Source of the DNA: DATKSS01 sp035533335
GTDB taxonomy: Bacteria > Chloroflexota > Dormibacteria > Dormibacterales > Dormibacteraceae
Assembly (NCBI GenBank): GCA_035533335.1
Contig: DATLUC010000107.1
Span: 1-33,682 of the forward strand
Length of the DNA stretch: 33,682 bases
Direction: 5' to 3'
Of this stretch, positions 7,199 to 14,957 are shown piece by piece. The stretch's first letter is position 1, and each line of letters starts with the position of its first letter. The position numbers and the translations under genes were made by a program. The notes beneath the pieces were generated by a model, which saw only the letters and a list, made by a program, of their open reading frames with translations, did no database searches and was not told the origin of the DNA.

Positions 7199-9345
7199 AA
7201 GACGAGTTCCGTCCGCAGTTCGTCGAGGCCGCCAGGGGCCAGCTCGCGAGAATCGCCGACGGCCTGATCGCCCTTGAGTCAGACCCGGACGACCAGGGCG
7301 CGATAGACAAGATCTTTCGCGAGGCCCACACGATGAAGGGAACCGCGGGCATGGTCGGGATGATGCGCGTCAGCCGCCTCGCCCATCGCCTCGAGGACCT
7401 CCTCGTCGAGCTTCGCTCAGGGACGATTCGCACGACCCCGGAGCTCACCGATGCAATGCTCCTGGTCGTCGACGGGATGGGGCGACTCATCGCGAGCGCT
7501 TCCGCCGGCACGCAGGACGCCAGCGACGAGGCGGCGCTGGAACGCCTGCTTCCTTCGTCGCACCCGCATCCTGAGACGGCGGCTCCTGCCGAGGTCCTTC
7601 CCACCTCCGTGGCCCTCGAGCAACCACACGAGCCGGTCCCCGCCACCGCCAGCCCTGTGGATCCCCCAGCCGCTGCGCCCGGGCCCGGGCCCGCGACGGT
7701 CGCCGCACCGGCGGCGCCGCCTCGCGTCATCTCGCCCACCCTCGAGGTGCCGATGGCGCGGATCGACGAGCTCAACCGGCTGGTCGGCGAAGCCACCGCC
7801 GCCCAGCTGAGAATGGGCGGCGCATTCGGCTCTCAACTGCACCTGGATCCTGAGACGGTGAGCGAGTATCGCGACCTGACCAAGGTGATCAACCAGCTCC
7901 AGGAAGCGACCGAGCGCACGCGTATGGTCCCCGTCGGGACGCTGGAGCCGATGCTCCACCGGACGGTGCGCGATACGGCCCGGGCGGCTGGCAAGGACGT
8001 GCGATGGGAAGCCGTCGGGCAGGAGATCGAGGTCGACCGGGGCGTGCTCGAAGAGCTCGTCTCCCCTCTCACGCACATCGTCCGGAACTCTGTCGGCCAT
8101 GGCGTCGAACTGCCCGCACAACGCCTGGCGGCCGGCAAGCCCGCGCAGGCGGTGGTCCGCTTCCATGCGTCGCAGGTCGGGTCCAAGGTCGTGATCGAGA
8201 TCAGCGACGACGGCGCGGGGATCGACGTCGAGGCGGTCCGTGCCGCGGCGGCGAAGGCCGGTGTCGACGTGAGCCACCTCAGCGAAGCGGAGTCTCTGCA
8301 CCTCATCTTCGGGGCGGGGATCTCTACGGCCAAGGTCCTGACCGAGGAGTCGGGCCGGGGCGTCGGCCTGGACGTGGTAGCCAACGCGGTCGCGGCGATA
8401 CACGGGACCGTCGAAGCGGTGAACCATCCCGGCGTGGGCGCCGCTTTCAGGATCGTCGTCCCCATCACGCTCACGGTCATCCCTTGCCTCATCGTGTCGA
8501 TCGCCGGCCAACCGTTCGCGGTGCCCCTTTTCCGGGTCTCGCGAGTCGTCGACGAGCAGACAGTGGAGGTCGTGAGCGGTCGCAAGCGCGCCGTCATCGA
8601 CGGTCGGGCGGTGACCGTTTCCGACATGGCGTCGCTGCTGGGCCTGCCACCGGCCGCATCCGGGACCTGGCTCTTGCTCGGGACGGCGGCCGACCAGGGC
8701 GCTTTCCAGGTCGACAGCGTGCTGTCCAAGCGGGACGTGGTCGTGCGTGGGCTGACCGGGCGTCTCCGCGACCTCGAAGCGGTCACCGGCGCTGCCGTCG
8801 AGCCGAACGGATCGATCTTGCTCGTCCTCGACATCACGAGCCTGATCGCCCGAAGCAAGGCGGCGATCGCACCCTCAAACAGGGTGGCGCTCACGGCCTC
8901 AAAGCCAGCACGCCAGATGTCGATTCTGGTGGTCGACGACGCGCTCATGATCCGAGAGCTGCAGCGCTCGATGCTGGAGCGGGCCGGCTATTCGGTGCGA
9001 ACCGCCAGCGACGGCGTGGTGGCGCTCGAGATGCTGACGCACGACCCGGCCGACCTCGTCGTCACCGATCTGGAGATGCCGAACATGGACGGGTTCGTGC
9101 TCACGCGCAGCATCCGCGCCAATCCGCACCTCGCCAACATTCCAGTCCTCATCGTCTCGTCGCACGCGAGCCAGGAGGATCACCTCGGCGGCCTCGATGC
9201 GGGCGCTGACGCATTCATCGTCAAAGCGTCCTTCGACGAAGCCGGCCTGTTGTCGGCAGTGTCCGGCCTGCTGGCTGGGACCGGCTCTGCGTCGCCCCGC
9301 CGCGCGAAAGTCGAAGCGCGAGCCCTTCAGGCCGTCAGGCCGTGA
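7180..9345 (+). CDS. cheA: CheA-type chemotaxis histidine kinase with C-terminal receiver domain
   Basis: About 721 residues counted from 7180. It has an HPt domain with phosphoacceptor His50 (EAHTMKG), a Pro/Ala-rich linker without a recognisable P2 domain, a P3 dimerisation helix pair (ARIDELNRLVGEATAAQL), an ATPase with N-box HIVRNSVGHGVE and glycine boxes DDGAGID and GRGVGLDVV, a CheW-like P5, and a receiver (phosphoacceptor in VVTDLEMPN, Lys in FIVKAS). The fused receiver could be a phosphate sink or the CheY equivalent. No ATG, GTG or TTG occurs in frame ahead of the HPt domain: the first similar residues (ELEDEFRPQF) begin just after an ATT at 7180, inside the cheW end. An ATT start, a -1 frameshift from cheW, or a sequence error are all possible. 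The open frame extends upstream without stops but does not look coding. The stop overlaps the cheR GTG. Confidence 0.9.
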   Translation: METGELEDEFRPQFVEAARGQLARIADGLIALESDPDDQGAIDKIFREAHTMKGTAGMVGMMRVSRLAHRLEDLLVELRSGTIRTTPELTDAMLLVVDGMGRLIASASAGTQDASDEAALERLLPSSHPHPETAAPAEVLPTSVALEQPHEPVPATASPVDPPAAAPGPGPATVAAPAAPPRVISPTLEVPMARIDELNRLVGEATAAQLRMGGAFGSQLHLDPETVSEYRDLTKVINQLQEATERTRMVPVGTLEPMLHRTVRDTARAAGKDVRWEAVGQEIEVDRGVLEELVSPLTHIVRNSVGHGVELPAQRLAAGKPAQAVVRFHASQVGSKVVIEISDDGAGIDVEAVRAAAAKAGVDVSHLSEAESLHLIFGAGISTAKVLTEESGRGVGLDVVANAVAAIHGTVEAVNHPGVGAAFRIVVPITLTVIPCLIVSIAGQPFAVPLFRVSRVVDEQTVEVVSGRKRAVIDGRAVTVSDMASLLGLPPAASGTWLLLGTAADQGAFQVDSVLSKRDVVVRGLTGRLRDLEAVTGAAVEPNGSILLVLDITSLIARSKAAIAPSNRVALTASKPARQMSILVVDDALMIRELQRSMLERAGYSVRTASDGVVALEMLTHDPADLVVTDLEMPNMDGFVLTRSIRANPHLANIPVLIVSSHASQEDHLGGLDAGADAFIVKASFDEAGLLSAVSGLLAGTGSASPRRAKVEARALQAVRP

Positions 9346-10496
9346 TTGACAGCAGCCCGATCGACCGCGCGACCATGCTCCTGCGCTCGCGCGCCGGCCT
9401 GAAGTCCGAGCTCGCCAACCGCGCCAGGCTGGAAAGGTTGCTCCAGGAAGGCGCGGGCACCGCCGGAATCCCGGTGCAGTCCTACGTCAACCTTGTCGAC
9501 GCGGAGCCGGCGGCGTTTGACGACCTGCTGGACCGCGTGACCGTCCAGCACAGCGCGTTCTTTCGCGACCCTGGGCAGTTTGTGGCCCTCGCCGAGCTGG
9601 CGGCGCGATCTCGTGGGGTGCCATTCACAGTCTGGAGCGCCGGCTGCGGGAACGGCCAGGAACCTTACAGCCTGGCCATGCTCCTCGACGAGACGAGGCA
9701 TGACAGGTGGCACGTGGTCGCGACCGACGTCTCCTTCCGCGCACTCGCGCGGGCCGAGCTTGCCCAGTACACCGAGAGCGAGATCAGAGGAGTCTCGCGA
9801 GAACGGCGGACCAAGTACATGATGGCCGCGCGTGGCGGTCATGAGGTCGCACCCGGCCTACGGCGCCACGTGCGCATCGCGCACCACAACCTTGCAGGCC
9901 ACTCCGCGGCCGGCCTGGTTCCAACCTGCGACGCGGTTTTTTGCCGCAACGTCCTCATGTATTTCGGACAGGAGGAGTCGCAGGCGTGCGTTCAGCGCAT
10001 CGCCCGTCACATGTCCCCTGGCGCGCACCTGTTCTTGGGGCACTCGGATTCGCCCGGGCCGATGGCGCCCTCTTTCGAACCGGTCAGCGTGGCCGGCGTC
10101 CAGTGCTTCAGACGCCTCGCCCAGGCCGCCCCGCCGGCCCCCAAGAGGCCTCGCGGCGATCCAAATCCTGCCGCGGAGCCTCGGCCGCCTTCCGACCTGC
10201 CGGGCTTGCTCGAGGCGGGCGACCACGCGGTCGCCGGCGGTGACGTGCAGGCTGCGATCCGCGCGTTCCGGCAGGCCACCTACCTCGATCCCAACCTCGC
10301 CGTCGCCTATTTCCAGCTCGGAGCGGCGCTCGAGATGGCCGGCGACCTTCGCGAAGCCCGGCGTTCGTTCGGTGCGGCTGGGCTCGCGATGGTCAGGGGC
10401 GAAGGCAGCGAGGACATCACGGGGCTCGGCGGCTTCACACGACTTGACCTCGCGCGAGCGATTGCCTTTAAGCTGACCATGAAGGGAGTCGAATGA
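9342..10496 (+). CDS. cheR: CheR-type receptor methyltransferase with C-terminal TPR-like region
   Basis: A 384-residue protein. The N-terminal helical CheR domain is followed by an S-adenosylmethionine-binding fold with WSAGCGNGQEPYSLAM (motif I), ATDVS and VFCRNVLMYF (the conserved RN-x-x-x-YF). After a Pro-rich linker, residues ~285-350 form a TPR-like helical pair (AGGDVQAAIRAFRQA, then NLAVAYFQLGAALEMAGD). CheR methylates glutamates on the MCP coiled coil; TPR-bearing CheR proteins are common in non-flagellar chemosensory systems. The start is GTG 9342, overlapping the cheA stop (GTGA). No cheB partner is present in the window. Confidence 0.93.
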   Translation: MIDSSPIDRATMLLRSRAGLKSELANRARLERLLQEGAGTAGIPVQSYVNLVDAEPAAFDDLLDRVTVQHSAFFRDPGQFVALAELAARSRGVPFTVWSAGCGNGQEPYSLAMLLDETRHDRWHVVATDVSFRALARAELAQYTESEIRGVSRERRTKYMMAARGGHEVAPGLRRHVRIAHHNLAGHSAAGLVPTCDAVFCRNVLMYFGQEESQACVQRIARHMSPGAHLFLGHSDSPGPMAPSFEPVSVAGVQCFRRLAQAAPPAPKRPRGDPNPAAEPRPPSDLPGLLEAGDHAVAGGDVQAAIRAFRQATYLDPNLAVAYFQLGAALEMAGDLREARRSFGAAGLAMVRGEGSEDITGLGGFTRLDLARAIAFKLTMKGVE

Positions 10497-11641
10497 TGGC
10501 CGCAGACGACATCCTCCTGGTCGATGACGACCGCGTGATCCAGAAGATGGTCGGCGGCTACCTCGAGCGCAGGGGCTATCACGTTCGCACGGCGGCGGAC
10601 GGTGTCGAGGCGATCCGCCTGGTGCATGAGCATTTGCCGGCCCTTGTCATCACCGACGTGCGCATGCCCGAGCTGAACGGCATCGAGCTGACCGCCAGGC
10701 TGCGTGGCGACCATAGAACCGCGGCCGTGCCCATCCTCATGTTCTCCGAGATGGGCGAAGTGCAGGACGCCCTCGCCGGGTATGCCGTGGGGGCGGACGA
10801 CTACCTGCCCAAACCTTTCGAGCTCGCCATCCTTGAAGCCAAGGTCCTCTCGCTGCTGCGCCGCTCGGCCGCGCCCCAGTCCGGGGACCGCGGGCGGGTC
10901 ATCCTCTTCGCGCACGCCAAGGGAGGGGTTGGAACCACGTCGCTCGCGGTCAACACCGCGGTTCTGCTGGCGGAGAGATCGGCGAGGCCGGTCGGTTTGC
11001 TCGACCTCGACGTCGAGTTCGGAGACTCTGCCGTGTACCTGAACCTGCATCCGAACCTCACGCTGGCCGACCTCAAGTCGTCCCCCGCCTCGCTCATCGA
11101 CGAAGCCCAGTTCGAGGGCTTCGTGACGGAATCCGGCAGCGTCCGCCTGGTCGTGGGCTCCGATTTGCCCGAGCGAGCAGACCTGGTGACGCTGCCTGCA
11201 ATACATCTCGCCATCGATCGATTGAGCGCGACGTGCGAGTACGTGCTGATCGATGCGCCCGCGTCGTTCACCGAACGCACGCTGACGGCGCTCGATGCCA
11301 GTGACCTGATCTGCCTGGTCACGTCCGCGTCGCTGCCCTCGCTGAGGGCGACCAGAGCTTGCCTCGACTTTTTCAAAAAGCTCGGCGTCGCCGACGAGCG
11401 CGTCCTGCTGACCCTCAACGACAGCACCGCACACGCCATGGGAATGGACGTAGTGGGAGGCGTTCTCGGTCGCCGCCCCGACTTCGCGGTCAAGAGGTCC
11501 GAACGACTCGACCGGGCCGCCAACGCGGGCCAGCCGCTGGTGGTGTCAGATCCCGACGACCCGCTGGTCGCCGATCTCCGCAAGCTGGCCGACCTGCTGG
11601 CGGGGACCGCGATGGCGGGCACCGGGCACGCCATTCGCTAA
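10493..11641 (+). CDS. Receiver domain fused to ParA/MinD (CpaE/TadZ-like) ATPase
   Basis: A 382-residue fusion. Residues 5-122 are a receiver (VDDD, phosphoacceptor Asp55 in VITDVRMPE, Lys107 in LPKPF). Residues ~135-370 are a ParA/MinD P-loop domain with a deviant Walker A (HAKGGVGTTS, 141-150) that keeps the signature Lys but has GTT in place of GKT, as in CpaE/TadZ proteins; LLDLDVEFGD and VLIDAPA supply the other nucleotide-site motifs. ParA-like ATPases position chemoreceptor arrays in several bacteria (ParC, PpfA), and CpaE/TadZ place pili, so spatial placement of this array is the likeliest role. ATG 10493 overlaps the cheR stop; ATG 10496 has better spacing from GGGAG. It converges with the next gene, stops overlapping. 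Confidence 0.88.
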   Translation: MMAADDILLVDDDRVIQKMVGGYLERRGYHVRTAADGVEAIRLVHEHLPALVITDVRMPELNGIELTARLRGDHRTAAVPILMFSEMGEVQDALAGYAVGADDYLPKPFELAILEAKVLSLLRRSAAPQSGDRGRVILFAHAKGGVGTTSLAVNTAVLLAERSARPVGLLDLDVEFGDSAVYLNLHPNLTLADLKSSPASLIDEAQFEGFVTESGSVRLVVGSDLPERADLVTLPAIHLAIDRLSATCEYVLIDAPASFTERTLTALDASDLICLVTSASLPSLRATRACLDFFKKLGVADERVLLTLNDSTAHAMGMDVVGGVLGRRPDFAVKRSERLDRAANAGQPLVVSDPDDPLVADLRKLADLLAGTAMAGTGHAIR

Positions 11642-12996
11642 GAGCGGTTGCGAACCCCTGACGGCTTCAAGCGCTGGTCGAACGCACGCACCGTGAACCA
11701 GAAGGTGCACCCTTCGCCGAGCACGGAGTCGACCCCGATCTCGCCCCCCAGCATGACGACCAATCCGCGCGCGATGGCCAGGCCGAGCCCGGCGCCACCG
11801 AACCTCCTGGTGGTGCCGGCGTCAACCTGCATGAAACGGTCGAACACCTTCTTTCTGTCAGCTTCCTGCAAGCCGATCCCCGTATCCCCGACGCTGACCC
11901 GCCAGAAGCCTGCCCACGGAAGGCAGTTGACCGTCACGCCACCCGCCTCGGTGAACTTGATCGCGTTATCGATCAGGTTCGAGACGACCTGCTTCAGCCG
12001 CAGCTCGTCGCCGAGGGCAAGCGCGGCGGGCAAGGTGTCGGCCCGCAGGTAGAGGTGCTTGGCGTCGGCTGAGGGGCGGGCTCGCGCCATCTCGGATTCG
12101 ATCGCAGCCTTCAGGTCGACCCTCCCGGTGAGCAACGACATCGTCCGCGCCTCGATCTGCGATTCGTCGAGAATGTCGTTGACCAGCGAAAGCAAGACCT
12201 GACCCCCAGCGTCGACCGCCTGCACATCCACCCGCTGTGCGGGGCTAAGCTCGCCGCTCATCCCTGCCAGCAACAGCTCGGTGTGGCCGAGGATGCCCGC
12301 CAGCGGCGTCCGCAGCTCATGGCTGATATTGGAGATGAAGTTCGACTGCTGCTGGTTCACGCCGAGCAGCTGCTGGTTCTTTTCCGATATCTCCGCCAGC
12401 GCGGTCGAAAGCTCCTTGTTCTTCCTCGAGGCTGCCGAGGACGCAAGCTCGAGCTGTGCCTCGACGTCACGAAGGGCGAGGGCAGAAGAGTCTTCGCGGC
12501 TGCCGGCCAGGTGGATGTGAGAGTCGTAAGCCCTGGCGAGGCGGACCATCCCCATGTCGGCGCTGGACCGGACCATCGCGTACGCCCCCTCGGCGATATG
12601 CGATGGGGTCCCGAGGTGGATAACCTCCTCCGCGATCAGGGCCAGGTTGGCGTCGCGCCAAAGGAGGTACGAGCGGACCAGCGTCGCGACCGAGGCGCCA
12701 CGCACGGCTGCCGCAACCCCGAGCTTGCCGATGAAATGGCGCTCCTTCTCCGAGGTGCCCCGGCCGGTCATCAGCTGGTTGGCGACCGCGCGGGTCGCCA
12801 CGTTGTGGACGTGGCGGATCCGCTTTGCCAACCCGCGCGATGCCAGCTCCGACAGGCCGGCGGCGGCGGCCGCCTGAGCGACCATCGCGGTCGCCTCGCC
12901 GGCGCGCGCTGCCAGCGCCCGGCCCAGCTTGACCGTCTCCGGGGCGGTCGCCGAGGCGAACGATTCCGCTGGTTCAGCGGGCAGGGCCTGCCTCAT
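11638..12996 (-). CDS. Sensor histidine kinase with uncharacterised helical N-terminal domain
   Basis: A 452-residue soluble kinase. The first ~185 residues are Ala-rich and helical with no membrane segment; the stretch around VRGASVATLVRSYLLWRDANL weakly recalls RsbRD/PucR-type sensor helices but I cannot assign it. A coiled-coil linker leads to HisKA (SNISHELRTPL), then an ATPase with N-box NLIDNAIKF, DTGIG and GGAGLGLAI. There is no receiver domain of its own; the stand-alone receiver gene just upstream (17-nt gap) is the obvious partner. Its stop overlaps the convergent receiver-ParA stop (11638-11641). Confidence 0.88.
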   Translation of the reverse strand: MRQALPAEPAESFASATAPETVKLGRALAARAGEATAMVAQAAAAAGLSELASRGLAKRIRHVHNVATRAVANQLMTGRGTSEKERHFIGKLGVAAAVRGASVATLVRSYLLWRDANLALIAEEVIHLGTPSHIAEGAYAMVRSSADMGMVRLARAYDSHIHLAGSREDSSALALRDVEAQLELASSAASRKNKELSTALAEISEKNQQLLGVNQQQSNFISNISHELRTPLAGILGHTELLLAGMSGELSPAQRVDVQAVDAGGQVLLSLVNDILDESQIEARTMSLLTGRVDLKAAIESEMARARPSADAKHLYLRADTLPAALALGDELRLKQVVSNLIDNAIKFTEAGGVTVNCLPWAGFWRVSVGDTGIGLQEADRKKVFDRFMQVDAGTTRRFGGAGLGLAIARGLVVMLGGEIGVDSVLGEGCTFWFTVRAFDQRLKPSGVRNRS

Positions 12997-13013
12997 GGTC
13001 GATTCTTGGCTGC

Positions 13014-13424
13014 TTACCAGGTCACCTGGTGCTCGATAGCCTCCGCGACGCGGGCGAGAAGATCGGTCGGGGAGAACGGCTTGGTCACATAGAAATCGGC
13101 GCCGGCGAGGAGTCCGGCGTCGATGTCGCGCTGTTCGATTCTCCCGCTCAAGATGATCACCTGGGTGCCCCTGAGGGCGCTGTCGGCGCGGATGGCCGCG
13201 AGCACCTCCAGGCCCGAGCGACCGGACATGGTGACGTCGAGCAGGACGACCGCCGGCCTTTTGGACTGGATCAGGTTCCAGGCCTCATCGCCGTCCGAGG
13301 CCTCGACCACCTGGTAAAGGGGCGATTCGATGGCGGTACGGACGAGCAGGCGGAGGCCGGGCTCGTCGTCGGCGATCAGCACGGTCTCACGCTGGCGGAT
13401 CCCGCTCCGGGTCCCCAGCGTCAA
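13014..13424 (-). CDS. Stand-alone receiver (CheY-like) protein
   Basis: A 136-residue single-domain receiver: acidic pair in LIADDEP, phosphoacceptor Asp in VVLLDVTMSG, Lys in YVTKPFSP. No output domain. The start is taken at TTG 13424, with GGGGAG (13433-13438) 8 nt upstream; the longer open frame lacks receiver similarity and its 5' part runs through the divergent promoter region. A paralogue at 14954 also begins with TTG a dozen residues before its IADDE motif and shares the GADFYxTKPFSPxDLLxRVxEA ending, which supports this choice. It overlaps a short upstream frame (TTGA) and is followed after 17 nt by a histidine kinase, its likely phosphodonor. Confidence 0.82.
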   Translation of the reverse strand: MTLGTRSGIRQRETVLIADDEPGLRLLVRTAIESPLYQVVEASDGDEAWNLIQSKRPAVVLLDVTMSGRSGLEVLAAIRADSALRGTQVIILSGRIEQRDIDAGLLAGADFYVTKPFSPTDLLARVAEAIEHQVTW

Positions 13425-13471
13425 ACCGTCATCTCCCCAAGCGCTCTTGCCTGATCCCACGGTGCCGTCAT
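13421..13471 (-). CDS. Possible 16-residue leader peptide ahead of receiver gene
   Basis: A short frame (MTAPWDQARALGEMTV) begins at ATG 13471, at the predicted start of transcription from promoter P4, and ends with a TGA overlapping the TTG of the receiver gene (TTGA). It spans the Shine-Dalgarno of that gene, so translating ribosomes could couple expression. It may only be an incidental frame; no homology can be judged at this length. Confidence 0.3.
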   Translation of the reverse strand: MTAPWDQARALGEMTV

Positions 13472-13478
13472 AGGTTGA

Positions 13479-13510
13479 TTGATACGCCTGCCGCGGCGCC
13501 AAGTCTCCAT
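13479..13510 (-). promoter_or_regulatory. Promoter P4 of the receiver/kinase pair (shared motif)
   Basis: On the minus strand ATGGAGACT contains a -35-like GAGACT (13502-13507), then 17 bp, then TATCAA (13479-13484). Transcription would start at about 13471-13472, where the leader ATG lies. The core and spacer length match promoters P1-P3, with one change (C to A) in ATGGCGAC. Confidence 0.4.
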
Positions 13511-13629
13511 CCAAAATCAGGTCATCTGCCCATGCAAACCGATGGGCGCGAGACCCTCTCCGATCCCGCCGCCGGGCCGGGAGGGCGGCCGTGTCGGCCG
13601 CCGACACCCTGCGCATGGAGGGTATGCAG

Positions 13630-13681
13630 GCAGTGCCCGCGGATGGCGACTTTGGCACCCGCGGCGCGTAGACCTGAGCAG
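13630..13681 (+). promoter_or_regulatory. Promoter P2 of the small membrane protein/hybrid kinase operon (shared motif)
   Basis: GCAGTGCCC (13630-13638), 4 bp, ATGGCGACT with -35-like GCGACT (13646-13651), a 17-bp spacer containing GGCACCC, and TAGACC (13669-13674). Seven bases after the -10 is GTG 13681. The upstream element, core and spacer length are the same as in P1, 8.8 kb away. Confidence 0.45.
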
Positions 13682-13872
13682 TGGAAGAAATGGTTCTGGT
13701 GGCTGCAGTCCTTGGAGTCGGGTACGTGCTGGGGGTGTGGACCGCTTGCGTGGTCTTCGGCCAGCCTCAACGCGACTACGAGGATGGGTCGACGAGGACG
13801 TCAGCGGCCACCTCGAAAGTCACGATCGGCTCGCCGGCCGGCCGATCGCGGCCTCCGCGAGGACGCCTGTGA
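13681..13872 (+). CDS. Small single-pass membrane protein
   Basis: A 63-residue protein with one membrane segment at about residues 4-27 (VLVAAVLGVGYVLGVWTACVVFG), followed by a short polar, Arg-rich tail. I recognise no family. GTG 13681 coincides with the predicted transcription start of P2; ATG 13690 is an alternative that keeps most of the membrane segment. Its TGA overlaps the GTG of the downstream hybrid kinase (GTGA), so it is probably a real, co-translated gene. Because that kinase has no sensor or membrane segment, this protein may tether or regulate it. Confidence 0.55.
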   Translation: MEEMVLVAAVLGVGYVLGVWTACVVFGQPQRDYEDGSTRTSAATSKVTIGSPAGRSRPPRGRL

Positions 13873-14957
13873 CCCGCACCGCCCCGGGCCGCAAGCATCC
13901 TCCCCTGACAGAGGACGTCCTGGTCTCTCTACCGAGCCGGCAGCTGCGCGCCCCGCTTGCCACGATGGTGGGTGTCGCAGAGATGATCGCCACGGGCGAC
14001 ATGACATCAGAGCAATGCCGGGCTTATGCGGCGATCCTGGTCCGGGAAGGCCGCCGCATGACCGTGATGGTCAAGAGCGCCCTGGAGATCCAGGACCTCG
14101 AGACCGGAAGACGCCCCTTCGATCAAACTCCCACTGACCTGGCCGCGCTCATCCATCGGGCGGTGCGAGCGGCGGACGAAGACCTCGAGCGGCCGATCTC
14201 GGTGGATTTGCCCGGCGCTCTACCGCTCGTCTCCGCAGACCCTGAGGCCATCCTCGAGGTCCTCGCCAACTTTTTGTCCAACGCTCGTGGGTTCTCGCCG
14301 GCCGGAGGCATGATCACGGTCGCAGCTCGGACGATGCCAGGCATGGTCGAGGTGTCGATCACCGACCAGGGAGTCGGCATCGAAGCCGAGGCGCTGCCCA
14401 GGCTGACTGGCAAGTTCTATCGGGCCGACCCGAGGTTGCGACCCGGCCTGGGCCTTGGGCTCGCCATCAACGAGCGGATCATCGAAGCCCACGGCGGCAA
14501 GATCGCGGTTCGATCGTCGGGCCCCGGAAAGGGCGCGCGCTTCGCGTTCACCCTGAAATCGGCCAGTTCTGACCAGCAGGCACCGGACGTCCTGATCGTG
14601 GAAGACGACGCGTCATTTGCCAGTCTGCTCAAGGCCGAGTTCGCGGCCCAAGGCTTGACCACGGTCAGGGCCGGCGATGCCGAAAGCGCCGAACGCATCC
14701 TGGCGTCCATGACACCGCGCGGGATCGTGCTCGACCTCATCCTCCCGGGCATGCAGGGGGAGGTGTTCCTGGCCAAGATGGCTGCCGCACACCCCATTCC
14801 CGTGGTCGTCCTGACCCTCAAAGACCTCGAGCCGGCGGACATATCGGCGCTCGAGTCGGCGGGCGCCGTGGCCGTGCTGCCCAAGGGGGCCGGCGCGCCA
14901 GAGGCCGCCGTCACGTTGATCGTCGAGCGGTTGGCGCGCGCGGCGGGAGTCGCTTGA
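13869..14957 (+). CDS. Degenerate histidine-kinase-like hybrid (His replaced by Arg) with receiver domain
   Basis: A 362-residue protein: dimerisation domain (about 17-85), ATPase domain (about 110-225) and receiver (about 240-355). The canonical SHELRTPL phosphorylation box reads SRQLRAPL, with Arg24 (CGG, 13938-13940) where the His should be. The ATPase keeps the N-box Asn (ANFLSNARGFSP), DQGVGIE and GLGLGLAI. The receiver keeps VEDD, the Asp in VLDLILPG and the Lys in VLPKG. It cannot autophosphorylate in the usual way, so it may be a scaffold, phosphatase or ATP sensor controlling its receiver. It lacks any sensor. GTG 13869 overlaps the upstream small membrane gene; the longer open frame upstream is not coding-like. 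It is a close paralogue of the C-terminal half of the 15352 kinase. Confidence 0.82.
   Translation: MTRTAPGRKHPPLTEDVLVSLPSRQLRAPLATMVGVAEMIATGDMTSEQCRAYAAILVREGRRMTVMVKSALEIQDLETGRRPFDQTPTDLAALIHRAVRAADEDLERPISVDLPGALPLVSADPEAILEVLANFLSNARGFSPAGGMITVAARTMPGMVEVSITDQGVGIEAEALPRLTGKFYRADPRLRPGLGLGLAINERIIEAHGGKIAVRSSGPGKGARFAFTLKSASSDQQAPDVLIVEDDASFASLLKAEFAAQGLTTVRAGDAESAERILASMTPRGIVLDLILPGMQGEVFLAKMAAAHPIPVVVLTLKDLEPADISALESAGAVAVLPKGAGAPEAAVTLIVERLARAAGVA

Noticed and set aside
13479..13868. N-terminal extension of the His-less kinase
   Set aside because: This stretch is antisense to promoter P4, contains promoter P2 and overlaps the small membrane gene in another frame; its composition is not protein-like.
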